Positions 9,196 to 17,545 are shown, counted from the first letter of the stretch. The stretch: DNA of 64,000 bases from Bradyrhizobium sp. JYMT SZCCT0180 (GCF_018130165.1 NZ_JAFCLZ010000001.1:62001-126000), one strand, 5' to 3'. The notes: generated by a model from the letters alone, not told the origin. Numbers and translations are program-made.

Positions 9196-9269
9196 CTGAA
9201 TGACTCACCTGAGAAGAAGCGTGTTCTCGCTCGCGCGGCCGGCACATCGTGCCGCCGCGATATCGTTGC

Positions 9270-9758
9270 TCAGGTGAACGCTCGGGGGGGTTTGCGCAGG
9301 CTTGCAGGCTTTATGCCCGAAGCAAGTACGGCACCGGTGATATCAAGACGGTGCGAATGAACCGCGGGAGGCAAACATTGCGAGGCAGCGACCAAAGCGG
9401 CCCCGCCGCAGCACCCCATGCCCGCCCCGCAACAACCGTCCACGCATCCGTCCGCATCGATCGGCGCTGCGCCCGGCGGCCGACTTGCGGTCAGGACAAG
9501 CGCGTGCGGGATAGAATCGTCGGTTTTGGTGAAGGCGGCCTCGGCAAGGACGTCGTTGGTGAACGCAGCCTTGGTGAGGTGATGCGCCACCGGCGCATGG
9601 GCGCCGTGAGGCACCGCATGATGATGAACGTGGACGTGTCCCTGCAGGCGGTGGGCCTGGTCGGCATGGGCGCGGGCCAAGGCAGGCGCAAATTGAACGG
9701 CGATCAGGACGATCACCGCACAAATAAACTGCCAAAGCTTTGGGTTCGCGTTCATCAT
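9270..9758 (-). CDS. His/Cys-rich secreted protein upstream of the efflux operon
   Basis: About 162 aa from the ATG at 9758 (a second ATG follows at 9755). A hydrophobic N-terminal segment (LWQFICAVIVLIAVQFAPALA) is a signal peptide or anchor. It is followed by a His cluster (HVHVHHHAVPHGAHAPVAHH) and a Cys cluster (DGCVDGCCGAGMGCCGG), both likely metal ligands. It lies 74 bp upstream of the adaptor gene on the same strand and is probably the first gene of the efflux operon. I do not recognise a named family. A periplasmic metal buffer or sensor is the likely role, inferred from composition and location. Confidence 0.65.
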   Translation of the reverse strand: MMNANPKLWQFICAVIVLIAVQFAPALARAHADQAHRLQGHVHVHHHAVPHGAHAPVAHHLTKAAFTNDVLAEAAFTKTDDSIPHALVLTASRPPGAAPIDADGCVDGCCGAGMGCCGGAALVAASQCLPPAVHSHRLDITGAVLASGIKPASLRKPPRAFT

Positions 9759-9988
9759 GCTCACAATATCACAGGGCTCTCGGCACTGCATAGGTCAGGT
9801 TAAAGATGGCTAACACATGCTGCGAGCCATTTGTCTTCCAGTCGTCTTGCATCTTTCTGTCGTCTTCAGGCCAGCAACGGTTCACGAGGCTTTGATGAAC
9901 GGGGCCGCCGGTCCAGACAGGGTGTATATCCACGCTCGAAACTGAATACTATTACGGTCGGCATCCCGTTCAGGGCACCCCATCAGCT

Positions 9989-10351
9989 TCAGTTGAATTT
10001 GGCTTGCACGGTTTTTCCATCGGGTGAGGTCAGTTGCACCACCCCCTTCGGCTGGGCCGACAGCGCGTCGGTGGCGGTTCCGGAAAGCCGCGCGCTTCCG
10101 GCAGGTTCCATCGCAACGCGCTGGGCCTTGCCATTGACGACAAAGATGCCGATGGCCTTGAAGCCGGTTGCGGCGATCGGCTTCTGGTTCGCATCGCTGA
10201 TGTAGAGATCGACCTTTTCGGATTTCGAAACCAGCTCGACATGATACGCGCCGGCATCCTCGACCCTGCCGCCATTCGTGCCCTGGTGATCGTGCGCCCA
10301 GGCGCTGGCGGACGAAGCCACGAGCGCAGCAACCATTAGAAACTTCTTCAT
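9989..10351 (-). CDS. Small periplasmic protein of the metal locus (copy 2)
   Basis: Paralogue of the protein at 3957, about 120 aa. The signal peptide (MKKFLMVAALVASSASAWA) is followed by HDHQGTNGGRVEDAGAYHVE, and the tail reads KGVVQLTSPDGKTVQAKFN. I chose the ATG at 10351 because GGAG lies 7 bases upstream; a further ATG at 10357 sits almost on top of that site. The two copies bracket the adaptor/pump pair, so this is a local duplication kept around the efflux genes. It may bind metal through its N-terminal His residues; no family name is recalled. Confidence 0.75.
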   Translation of the reverse strand: MKKFLMVAALVASSASAWAHDHQGTNGGRVEDAGAYHVELVSKSEKVDLYISDANQKPIAATGFKAIGIFVVNGKAQRVAMEPAGSARLSGTATDALSAQPKGVVQLTSPDGKTVQAKFN

Positions 10352-10434
10352 TGTCATACTCCAGATCTTCGGTTGCCGACAGGCGTCGGAGGGACGTGAT
10401 CAAAGTGGATCAACAGCGATCCAGCCGAGGTGGT

Positions 10435-10465
10435 AAGCCGGCCGACGGCGTCGGCCGGCTTTTTG
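10435..10465. terminator. Strong hairpin downstream of the His-rich gene
   Basis: Perfect 13-bp inverted repeat (arms 10435-10447 and 10449-10461, core GCCGGCCGACG) followed by TTTT on the plus strand and by TT on the minus strand, with an A-tract before it. It begins just beyond the stop codon of the minus-strand His-rich gene (10469) and may act in either direction. Confidence 0.6.
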
Positions 10466-10468
10466 TCG

Positions 10469-10711
10469 TTAGTGGTGGTGGTGGTGACCGTGGTGGTGAT
10501 GATGGCCGTGGTGATGGTGATGGCCATGATGATGATGGTGCCGGCGCCAATGCCAGTAATGGCCATGATGGTGATGACCATGATGGTGATGCCAGCCGTG
10601 GTGATGATGACCATGATGGTGATGCCAATGCCCCGCGCTGCTTGCGGAGACGCCGGCGACCAGGATGGCGGTTGCAGCGAACGCGGAGAGGATTGCTTTA
10701 CGAAACGACAT
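10469..10711 (-). CDS. Extremely histidine-rich secreted peptide
   Basis: The product is 80 aa. The first 26 residues (MSFRKAILSAFAATAILVAG and on to about SSA) form a signal peptide. Of the remaining 54 residues, 39 are histidine, arranged as HHHH and HHHHH blocks separated by glycine with a few Trp, Tyr and Arg. This composition strongly suggests chelation of Ni, Cu, Co or Zn in the periplasm or outside the cell. A GGAG site precedes the ATG at 10711; an in-frame extension to 10960 lacks support. It lies directly upstream of the second small periplasmic gene and the efflux operon, fitting a metal-buffering role. Confidence 0.75.
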   Translation of the reverse strand: MSFRKAILSAFAATAILVAGVSASSAGHWHHHHGHHHHGWHHHHGHHHHGHYWHWRRHHHHHGHHHHHGHHHHHGHHHHH

Positions 10712-11225
10712 GGTAGGGTAGCTCCTTGGGTTCTGGTAGCAGGGGATCTGCTCCGTAGTTCGAACCCTATGATCGTTGTCTGCGGCTGAACGTGAGCTGA
10801 AACACGTTGGTGCACTCGCCTCTTCCTGAAGCGTGGACCTGCAAGCGAATTCGCAAGGCAAATCAGACACGAACAGCGCATTCATCTCGGCGTGCGCCAC
10901 AATGACGCGCGTCGAAATTGCTTCGTCGTCGATCGTGTCAATGTGTCTAGCCGTGTGCATGGCTGTTTGACGCGCGCGTCATTCACATCGTTCATGGAAA
11001 ATTTCTGAACAGTTGTTCAGATGTCCGCTCGGCGATGAAGGGAAAGACGATCGCCAGCACGTATTGAAGATCGCAACCAGCGCCGCGACGCGGCGCAATT
11101 CGTTGCTGCTCACTTGCGCCGTCGGCCGCAGTGAAATTCGGGCTCGGCAAATAGCTGGTTCGGCTCGATGGAGAACCAGGCAATTGGGTGTTGTGATGGA
11201 AGCTGATCTGACCGCCTTGAAAGGC
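10712..11225. other. Gene-free stretch between the His-rich gene and tRNA-His
   Basis: About 510 bases. The open frames here have no ribosome sites or family resemblance and change strand and frame repeatedly. The promoter of the His-rich gene should lie in the first 150 bases. Nothing else could be identified. Confidence 0.5.
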
Positions 11226-11302
11226 TGGTACAGTTGGGTGGGTTCGAACCACCGACCTCCTGTTCCACAGACAGGCGCTCTAACCAACTGAGCTACAACT
11301 GC
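11226..11302 (-). tRNA. tRNA-His (GTG)
   Basis: On the minus strand the acceptor GCAGTTG pairs with CAACTGT, the D arm includes GCTCAGTTGGTTAGAGC, and the anticodon stem CCTGT/ACAGG holds loop CTGTGGA with anticodon GTG. The T arm GGTGG/CCACC encloses TTCGAA. The 3' CCA is encoded (11226-11228). Position 1-72 is G-U and base 73 is A, which fits the known alphaproteobacterial tRNA-His form that lacks the extra G at -1. Confidence 0.95.
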
Positions 11303-11421
11303 ATCCTGCGCGAAGCCCTTGGGTAGGATTGCTTCGACCATCCGTACCTACAGCAGGCACCATCGACTGAATGTGAGTTACCGCACACAGTGGATCGGCC
11401 GGCGAAAATGACAATCCAGCT

Positions 11422-11569
11422 TCGTCATTGCGAGCGCAGCGACTTGTCCGCCGTAGCTCAACGAGCGTAGGCGGAAGCAATCCATGGCACCACTTGCGGA
11501 GGCATGGATTGCTTCGTCGCTGTCGCTCCCTTGCGCAAACGCTTCGCGTTTGTCGCAGGCAATGACGAC
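11422..11569. repeat. Palindromic dispersed element (CGTCATTGCGAGCG type)
   Basis: Outer ends CGTCATTGCGAGCG and CGCAGGCAATGACG are roughly inverted. An inner perfect 13-bp inverted repeat, GAAGCAATCCATG / CATGGATTGCTTC (11474-11486, 11503-11515), surrounds a 16-base loop. From memory this matches a common intergenic repeat of Bradyrhizobium and relatives; copy number was not checked. Confidence 0.7.
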
Positions 11570-11592
11570 GTAGCGAGAGTGGCTGCGACAAA

Positions 11593-11650
11593 TTAACCCG
11601 ACGGGCAAAATTCCGCTTCCCTCGTCGGGCAAATCAGCGGTTTGAATCAT
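11593..11650. repeat. GACGGGCAAA / TCGGGCAAATCA repeat
   Basis: Two related blocks, CCCGACGGGCAAAAT and CTCGTCGGGCAAATCAGCGG, lie within 60 bases. A partial copy (GCGTCGGGCAAATCACCGG) occurs near 36141-36160. I recall this as a frequent intergenic motif of Bradyrhizobium; it is not coding. Confidence 0.5.
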
Positions 11651-11877
11651 CGCGTCCCGCCCGACAAGAGGGGCGTGCGCACGTCACGAACGCGCGGCGG
11701 GATGCGGTGGACGTTTGTTGCGCCTGACGACGGCGTATACAGGCGTACGGCAAAACCGTGTGGTCCTGGCGCCCGTTGCCGGCGTCAAGCTGTCGGAGAA
11801 GCGTGAGCGGAAACGATAGCGACGGAGTCAACCAAGAACTCGTCTCCGGGGAGATCACGGCATAAGCCGTAAAGCCA

Positions 11878-12075
11878 TTGCGCAGGGAAGGCCGGGTGTT
11901 CTCCGCTGCCCTGTATGCTCGTGTGCACTTTGTTTTGTGCAAACCGCACACGGGACCGCGGGTGCAGCGCGCACCCGGTCTTCCCTGCGCCCTCTGTTTG
12001 GAGGGCGGGAAGTTTCTGGCAAAGCTCGGGCGCAATGCGTCGCGAGAATGCGAAGGTGTGTTCAGCACAGTGCAA
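11878..12075. repeat. Probable Bradyrhizobium dispersed repeat (often misannotated as an ORF)
   Basis: Translations of either strand give low-complexity, cysteine-rich sequence without ribosome sites; the minus strand includes GSGEHPAFPAQWLYGL. From memory, near-identical 'hypothetical proteins' recur in Bradyrhizobium genomes, so this looks like a repeat unit rather than a gene. A genome-wide search would decide. Confidence 0.45.
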
Positions 12076-12088
12076 CAACAAACACGCT

Positions 12089-12207
12089 GTCGTCCCGGCC
12101 TTGAGCCGGGACCCATACGCCGCGGCCCATCGGTGAGCGCGCAGACGTTAGATACCTTTCGCAAAACGAGCGCCGCGGAGTATGGGTCCCTGCGTTCGCA
12201 GGGACGA
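12089..12207. repeat. Palindromic element downstream of the lactate permease
   Basis: Left half holds the hairpin GTCCCGGC/GCCGGGAC followed by CCATAC and CCGCGG. The right half holds CCGCGG, GTATGG and the hairpin GTCCCTGCG/CGCAGGGAC. The halves are inverted relative to each other and end GTCGTCCC / GGGACGAC. It is a compound REP-like element about 30 bp beyond the lctP stop. Confidence 0.65.
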
Positions 12208-12234
12208 CATCTTCTCCGTAGGTTCAGTTGCGCC

Positions 12235-13899
12235 CTACTGCAGGACCATCAACGTGAACGGATAGACGTAAGCCTGCAGTGTCACCAGTCCGCCGACCAG
12301 ACACGCCAGCACGATCGAATGCAGAAACACGTAACGAAGGATCGAGCCTTCGTGGCCGTACCAGTTGGTCGCCGTCGAGGCGACGACGATCGATTGCGCG
12401 TCGATCATCTTGCCCATGACGCCGCCGGAGGAATTGGCCGCGGCCATCAGGATCGGCGGCAGGCCCAACTGCTCGGACGTGATCTTTTGCAGATTGCCGA
12501 ACAGCACGTTGGAAGCGGTGTCCGATCCCGTCAGCGCCACGCCGAGCCAGCCGAGCAAGGTGCCGAAGAAAGGATAGAGCACGCCGGTTGCGGCGAAGGC
12601 GAGGCCGAGCGTGGCATCGACGCCGGATAGCCGCGTCAGCGTGCCGATCGCCAGCATCGCCGAGATCGTGATCAGCGAGATCGCGCACAGTTTGATGGTG
12701 CGGCCGTATTCCGCAATCATCCTCGCCGGCGAGAAGCTCATCAGGAAACCGGAAATGATCGCGGCGATCAGCATGCCGGTGCCGGTGAACGACAGATAGG
12801 TGAAGTCGAACAGCGCGGCTTCCGGTGTCGGCCTGGCGGCGACCGGGGGCACCTTGTTGATCAGGTTGTGCAGTTCGGGGACCTGATATTTCCAGACGAA
12901 GCTGGCGTTCGCCCAGCTCTTGAACCCGCCATTGCCCCAGATCAGCATCACCACACAGACGATGATCCATGGCAGCAGCGCGCTCCACAATTCGCCTTGC
13001 GTGAGCGGCGTCCTGTCCATCGGCTTCGGCGTCGTCATGGTCGCGGCCGATTCATCCTTGCCGCGCAAGGCGGGCGACAACCAAAGCTCCTTGGGCTGCC
13101 ACACTTTCAGGAACAGGATCAGGCATCCCATCGAAATCAGCGAGGCGCCGATGTCGACGATCCAGGGGTTGATGTAGTTCGAGATCACGAATTGCGGGAT
13201 CGCGAACGAGACGCCGGTGACCAGGATAGCCGGCCACACGTCCTTCATGCCTTTCCAGCCGGCAAAGGCCCACACCACCCAGAACGGCACGATCAGCGAG
13301 AACAGCGGCAATTGCCGGCCGACCATCGCGCCGAGAATATAGGGATCGAGGCCGGTGACCTGGGCCAGGCCCTGGATCGGCGTGCCCAGCGCGCCATAGG
13401 CAACGGGTGCGGTGTTGGCGATCAGCGACAGGCCGGAGGCCGCCAGCGGCGAGAAGCCGAGCCCGATCAGAACCGCGCCTGTGATCGCGACCGGCGTGCC
13501 GAAACCGGACGCGCCCTCAAAAAATGCGCCGAAGGCGAACGCGATCAGGAGCAGTTGCAGGCGACGGTCGTTGGTGACCCCGCCGATGGCGCGTTTCAAC
13601 AATTCGAAGCGGCCGGTTTCGACCGTAATGCGGTAGAGGAAAATGACATTGAGGACGATCCAGCCGATCGGGAAGAAGCCGACCACCACGCCGAGCAGCG
13701 ATGCCCGGACCGACATGCCCGCGGGCATATGGTAGATGGCAATGGTGACGATGTTGGCGACGATCAACGCAATGATGGCCGCGATGTGCGCCTTGACCTT
13801 GCCGCTGGCGATCAGCACCAGGAGCGTGACCACCGGCACGGCAGCGGCGAGCGTCGACAAGGTCGCGTTGCCCAGCGGATTGTAGACTTGATCCCACAT
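12235..13899 (-). CDS. lctP: L-lactate permease (LctP family)
   Basis: The 554-aa, strongly hydrophobic protein has about a dozen membrane segments and starts MWDQVYNPLGNATLSTLAAA, as LctP/LldP transporters do. Family segments include FFEGASGFGTPVAITGAVLIG (residues about 128-148), NTAPVAYGALGTP and, near the C-terminus, GVALTGSDTASNVLFGNLQ. Length matches the family. A GGGGAG site precedes the ATG. It imports lactate, and probably glycolate, by proton symport. Glycolate oxidase genes lie 4-11 kb away, which suggests the region handles 2-hydroxy acids. It appears monocistronic. Confidence 0.93.
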   Translation of the reverse strand: MWDQVYNPLGNATLSTLAAAVPVVTLLVLIASGKVKAHIAAIIALIVANIVTIAIYHMPAGMSVRASLLGVVVGFFPIGWIVLNVIFLYRITVETGRFELLKRAIGGVTNDRRLQLLLIAFAFGAFFEGASGFGTPVAITGAVLIGLGFSPLAASGLSLIANTAPVAYGALGTPIQGLAQVTGLDPYILGAMVGRQLPLFSLIVPFWVVWAFAGWKGMKDVWPAILVTGVSFAIPQFVISNYINPWIVDIGASLISMGCLILFLKVWQPKELWLSPALRGKDESAATMTTPKPMDRTPLTQGELWSALLPWIIVCVVMLIWGNGGFKSWANASFVWKYQVPELHNLINKVPPVAARPTPEAALFDFTYLSFTGTGMLIAAIISGFLMSFSPARMIAEYGRTIKLCAISLITISAMLAIGTLTRLSGVDATLGLAFAATGVLYPFFGTLLGWLGVALTGSDTASNVLFGNLQKITSEQLGLPPILMAAANSSGGVMGKMIDAQSIVVASTATNWYGHEGSILRYVFLHSIVLACLVGGLVTLQAYVYPFTLMVLQ

Positions 13900-14196
13900 G
13901 TTCGGATTCTCCCCGGATTATTATTGGGCACCCGGCCGTGTGGACGGTCCGGTGTGCCTGGCGCCTGCGGAAACGTGCTCTCATCCGCAAGATCGACTGC
14001 TGGTTCGGCAGTTCGCCGAAACCCGCTCACAACCTCGCGAAGTTCAGAGGTCCCCCGCCCCTCGCCGTGACAGCCATGCTAGGGTCTGCCTGGCCCCCGC
14101 GACAAGTCGCCGCAGGTCGAAAAATCTACGACTTTAGTCCAACGTCAAATTCTTCCATTCTTTCAGCCCTTTAAGGGCCCCTCCCCGGAGACCATC

Positions 14197-15942
14197 GTGA
14201 AGAACATCCGCTCGACGCTCGCGACCGTATGGCGGATCGCCGCGCCCTATTTCCGTTCCGAGGACAAATGGGCCGGCCGCGCGCTGCTCGCGGCTGTCAT
14301 CACGATCCAACTGCTGCTGGTCGCGATCGACGTCCTCGTGAACCAGTGGCAGAATCGCTTCTTCAACGCGCTGCAGGAATACAATTGGGACGTCTTCGTC
14401 CGGGAGATCGGCGTCTTTTGCGTGCTGGCGAGCTGCGCCGTCGTGCTTGCCGTCTACCAGCTCTACCTCAATCAATGGCTGCAGATTCGCTGGCGGCGCT
14501 GGCTGACCCGGCACTATCTCGGCGAATGGATGCACGGCGCCAATCACTACCGCATGCAATTGCAGGGCGACGCCGCCGACAATCCGGACCAGCGCATTGC
14601 CGACGACGTCAGGCTGTTCGTCGAGCGGACGCTGGATATCGGGCTGAGCCTTCTGAATTCGGTGGTGACGCTGCTTTCCTTCGTCATCATCCTGTGGGGC
14701 CTGTCGGCAGCCGCCCCCTTGCACCTGTTCGGCAAGGAGTACGCCATCCCGGGCTACCTGGTCTGGGGCGCGCTGATCTACGCCGTCCTCGGCACGGCGC
14801 TAACGCAATGGATCGGCTCGCCTTTGGTGCGGCTTGATTTCAAGCAGCAGCAATTCGAGGCCGACTTTCGCTTCAACCTGGTTCGGGCACGGGAGAACTC
14901 CGAGCAGATCGCGCTGTTGCAGGGCGAACGCGCGGAGCGCATGGGGCTTTGGGCGCGTTTCCACCATGTGATCGAAAACTGGTACGGCATCATGGGCCGG
15001 ACCAAGCGGCTGACCACGTTCACCGCGAGCTATTCGCAGGCCGCGGTGATCTTTCCCTACATCCTGGTGGCACCGGCCTTCTTCGAAAAGAAGGTCCAGC
15101 TTGGCGGCCTGACCCAGACCGCGTCCGCGTTCGGCAGCGTGCAGTCGTCGCTGTCGATCTTCGTCACGATCTACCGCACGCTGGCCGACTGGCGCGCCAT
15201 CGTCGCCCGTCTCGACGGGTTTGAAGCCGCCATCGCGAGCGCCACGGCGCTGGAGAAATCGAGCGAATCGATCGACGTCGTCGCATCAGAGGGCGGCACG
15301 GCGATCGACCTGCGCGAGCTCACGCTGCGCCTGCCCAACGGCACGCCGTTGGTCTCGGCCGATGCCTTAAGCCTTCGCGGCGGCGAACGTACGCTGCTCA
15401 CCGGCCCGTCGGGCTCCGGCAAGTCGACCCTGTTCCGGGCCATCGCCGGCATCTGGCCGTTCGGCAGCGGCTCGATCGCCATCCCCGCCGGCGCGTCGGT
15501 CATGATGCTGCCGCAGCGGCCTTACTTTCCGATCGGATCGCTGCATGGGGCGATCGCCTATCCCGGCGCAACCGAAACCTTCAGCGCCGATCGGGTCAGG
15601 GAAGCGCTCACCCAGGTCGGCCTGCCAAAGCTTGCCGGGCGGCTGGAGGAGGAATCGCACTGGAACCGGATGCTCTCGCTTGGCGAGCAGCAGCGCCTCG
15701 CCCTGGCGCGCGCGCTGTTGCACGCGCCGCAATATTTGTTCCTCGACGAGGCGACCGCCTCGCTCGACGAACCCTCGGAAGCCGCGCTGTACGATTTGCT
15801 TGGCTCGGAACTGCCGCAAACCACCATCGTCTCGATCGGCCACCGCTCGACGCTCGAGGCCTTCCACCAGCGCCACGTCGCCATGGTCCGCGACGGCGAC
15901 CGGTTCACGCTGCGGGAAGCGGTCAGCGCCCAGCCGGCGTAA
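14197..15942 (+). CDS. SbmA/BacA-like ABC transporter with fused ATPase (BclA/YddA type)
   Basis: This 581-aa half-transporter starts at GTG (GGAG upstream). The membrane domain (residues 1 to about 330) carries SbmA/BacA-family features, including NRFFNALQEYNWDVF and YLNQWLQIRWRRWLTRHYLG. The ATPase has Walker A GPSGSGKST, a signature altered to SLGEQQRLALARA, and Walker B YLFLDEATASLD. Bradyrhizobium BclA, which takes up plant NCR peptides during symbiosis, has this architecture; so do other YddA/Rv1819c-type proteins. It is probably a peptide or cobalamin-like importer, but which subfamily cannot be settled by eye. It stands alone. Confidence 0.88.
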   Translation: MKNIRSTLATVWRIAAPYFRSEDKWAGRALLAAVITIQLLLVAIDVLVNQWQNRFFNALQEYNWDVFVREIGVFCVLASCAVVLAVYQLYLNQWLQIRWRRWLTRHYLGEWMHGANHYRMQLQGDAADNPDQRIADDVRLFVERTLDIGLSLLNSVVTLLSFVIILWGLSAAAPLHLFGKEYAIPGYLVWGALIYAVLGTALTQWIGSPLVRLDFKQQQFEADFRFNLVRARENSEQIALLQGERAERMGLWARFHHVIENWYGIMGRTKRLTTFTASYSQAAVIFPYILVAPAFFEKKVQLGGLTQTASAFGSVQSSLSIFVTIYRTLADWRAIVARLDGFEAAIASATALEKSSESIDVVASEGGTAIDLRELTLRLPNGTPLVSADALSLRGGERTLLTGPSGSGKSTLFRAIAGIWPFGSGSIAIPAGASVMMLPQRPYFPIGSLHGAIAYPGATETFSADRVREALTQVGLPKLAGRLEEESHWNRMLSLGEQQRLALARALLHAPQYLFLDEATASLDEPSEAALYDLLGSELPQTTIVSIGHRSTLEAFHQRHVAMVRDGDRFTLREAVSAQPA

Positions 15943-16070
15943 GCCTGATTAGCAACCATGGCGCTGACGACATGGCCGCCGATCAGCCCGTGCGGCTGCG
16001 GCCGGCTCCGCTTGCGGTGATAGATCGCGCGCGCGGTGCGCCGCCAATCCCATTGCCTCGGAGCCGCCCC

Positions 16071-16105
16071 AAAAGCAAAGGGGCGGCAGATTGCTCTGCC
16101 GCCCC
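16071..16105 (-). terminator. Intrinsic terminator of the TorF porin gene
   Basis: Perfect 11-bp stem GGGGCGGCAGA/TCTGCCGCCCC (16080-16090 and 16095-16105), loop TTGC, followed on the minus strand by TTTGCTTTT. It lies 22 bases past the porin stop codon. Confidence 0.9.
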
Positions 16106-16126
16106 CGGATCTTCGCGAGGAAGATA

Positions 16127-17140
16127 TTACTTCAGGTTGGTCAGCGCGGTCAGGTCAGCCGAGAGCTTGACGATGCCGGCTGCGCCGCACCAGTTCGAAC
16201 CCACGCCGGACGGATTGATCGCAGTGACGTTGGTTCCGGTAAAGGCGTTGAGTTCGCCGCGAGCGGTGAAGTCGCTGGTGAAGGCGTTGCAATCGCCCTT
16301 CGACAGGTTGGTGTCGGAGTAACGGAAGTCCAGCGTGAACACCTTGTAGGTGAAGCCGATGCCGATATTCCAGGTGTTGTAGTCGGCGTAGTTGATGCCA
16401 TTCGGGAACGCGAGGGTGCCGTAGAACGAGTCCGACGTGCCCAGCCACTGGCGGCCGAACTCACCCGACACGTACATGCCGAGGCCGCTGGTGCCGAACC
16501 AGGCGCTCGGCGCGATCGCCTTGCCGACGATCGAAGCATAGGTGCCTTCGGCGCCGCTGTTGAGGAAGCTCGGCGTATAATAAGCGGTGCCGCCCAGCGA
16601 GAAGTTGTCGTTGAAGGTGTAGTTCACCTTGCCGTAGACCTCGAAGAAGCTGACGTCCTTCTTGAGCACGTTGAGATTGAGCAGGGTGTTCGCCTGGCAT
16701 TCAGCGCTGAGCGGAACGCCGGCGAAATCGGCGACGGCGCCGCCGCCGTATTGGCAGGTTCCACCCGGATAGATGTAGCCCCAGGCGCCGACATCGAAGG
16801 CAAAGGCGCCAACGGTCAGGCGGGCACCGCCGTAGGCGTCGACTTCAGCGGCGGCACGGTTGGGGAACGAGATGCTGGCAGCGCCCAGGCCGACATACAG
16901 CTGGAAGTCCTTGGTGACGTTGTAGCGCGGCTCGAAATAGGCGTTGACCGACGGCTTGTGGTTGGACTGGGTGATGCCGCGGAAGATGTAATCGTTGGTG
17001 ATGCCGGCGCCGAAGGCGATATCCCAGGGATCGAACACGACAGGCGGCGGGGCCTTCACAGCCTTGACGCGCAAGTCTGCCGCGAGAGCCGAACCCGATA
17101 CCATTGCCAGCGCCGTTGCTAACAAAGCCAGTTTCTTCAT
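16127..17140 (-). CDS. TorF-family outer-membrane porin (Gcw_chp type)
   Basis: From the ATG at 17140 the product is 337 aa. It has a signal peptide (MKKLALLATALAMVSGSALA) and then a beta-barrel of alternating aromatic/polar strands. The segment ITNDYIFRGITQSNHKPSVN near residue 50 is diagnostic of the TorF/Gcw_chp family. Two cysteines (CQYGGG and SAEC regions) and a late pair (KGDCN, SNWCG) may form disulfides in loops. It would sit in the outer membrane as a putative porin of unknown substrate. A terminator follows at 16071-16105. Confidence 0.85.
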   Translation of the reverse strand: MKKLALLATALAMVSGSALAADLRVKAVKAPPPVVFDPWDIAFGAGITNDYIFRGITQSNHKPSVNAYFEPRYNVTKDFQLYVGLGAASISFPNRAAAEVDAYGGARLTVGAFAFDVGAWGYIYPGGTCQYGGGAVADFAGVPLSAECQANTLLNLNVLKKDVSFFEVYGKVNYTFNDNFSLGGTAYYTPSFLNSGAEGTYASIVGKAIAPSAWFGTSGLGMYVSGEFGRQWLGTSDSFYGTLAFPNGINYADYNTWNIGIGFTYKVFTLDFRYSDTNLSKGDCNAFTSDFTARGELNAFTGTNVTAINPSGVGSNWCGAAGIVKLSADLTALTNLK

Positions 17141-17481
17141 GACGATCCCCATCACCTTCTAGAACAGTCCCGTTCCGGTGGCCCCCAGGGCAAGCGATAA
17201 CCGACTGCAACCAAATTCTGATTGCAATCTGGGACTTGCCGTCATGGGCGTGAAGCAAAAAAGACAATCATCTGCCGCCTTTTTAGGCGTTCTACCCGTT
17301 TCGGAAAATGTTGTCCGCGGGTGTTGCATTCCCACAACAAGTTTGGCGGCCCTCGTGTCCGTCAGGCGACATCTGGAACCGGCAAAACAAGGGGTCAGCT
17401 GCCCGCTTGCCTGAACAGCGGCCGAATCAACTGCCTCCGTAGAAATCCGTGGTGAAATTGATCAGCCGGCCGGCCTCAAGG
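17141..17481. other. Gene-free stretch upstream of the TorF porin
   Basis: About 340 bases, presumably holding the porin promoter in its low-coordinate part. Short open frames have no ribosome sites. Nothing else is recognisable before the terminator at 17482. Confidence 0.5.
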
Positions 17482-17514
17482 AAAAAGCCGCAGCGGTGGA
17501 CGCTGCGGCTTTCC
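17482..17514 (-). terminator. Intrinsic terminator of the histone-like gene
   Basis: A 12-bp stem AAAGCCGCAGCG/CGCTGCGGCTTT (17484-17495, 17501-17512) with loop GTGGA. On the minus strand it ends in a T-run. It lies about 30 bp downstream of the stop at 17546. Confidence 0.85.
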
Positions 17515-17545
17515 GATCAATCAACCTTGGCGGGTCGCGGACGAC

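Noticed and set aside
10351..10789. Plus-strand frames opposite the His-rich peptide
   Set aside because: They are the complement of His codon runs (Met/Val and Asp/Gly strings) without start signals.
11226..12234. tRNA-integrated genomic island
   Set aside because: No integrase gene and no repeated tRNA 3' end were found in the window.
11878..12630. 250-codon plus-strand ORF
   Set aside because: It crosses a dispersed repeat and a palindrome and runs into the lactate permease on the other strand; no coding signal.
14197..15942. Dedicated exporter for the double-glycine peptides
   Set aside because: There is no N-terminal C39 peptidase domain; the membrane domain is of the SbmA/BacA import type and the gene is 11 kb or more from any peptide gene.
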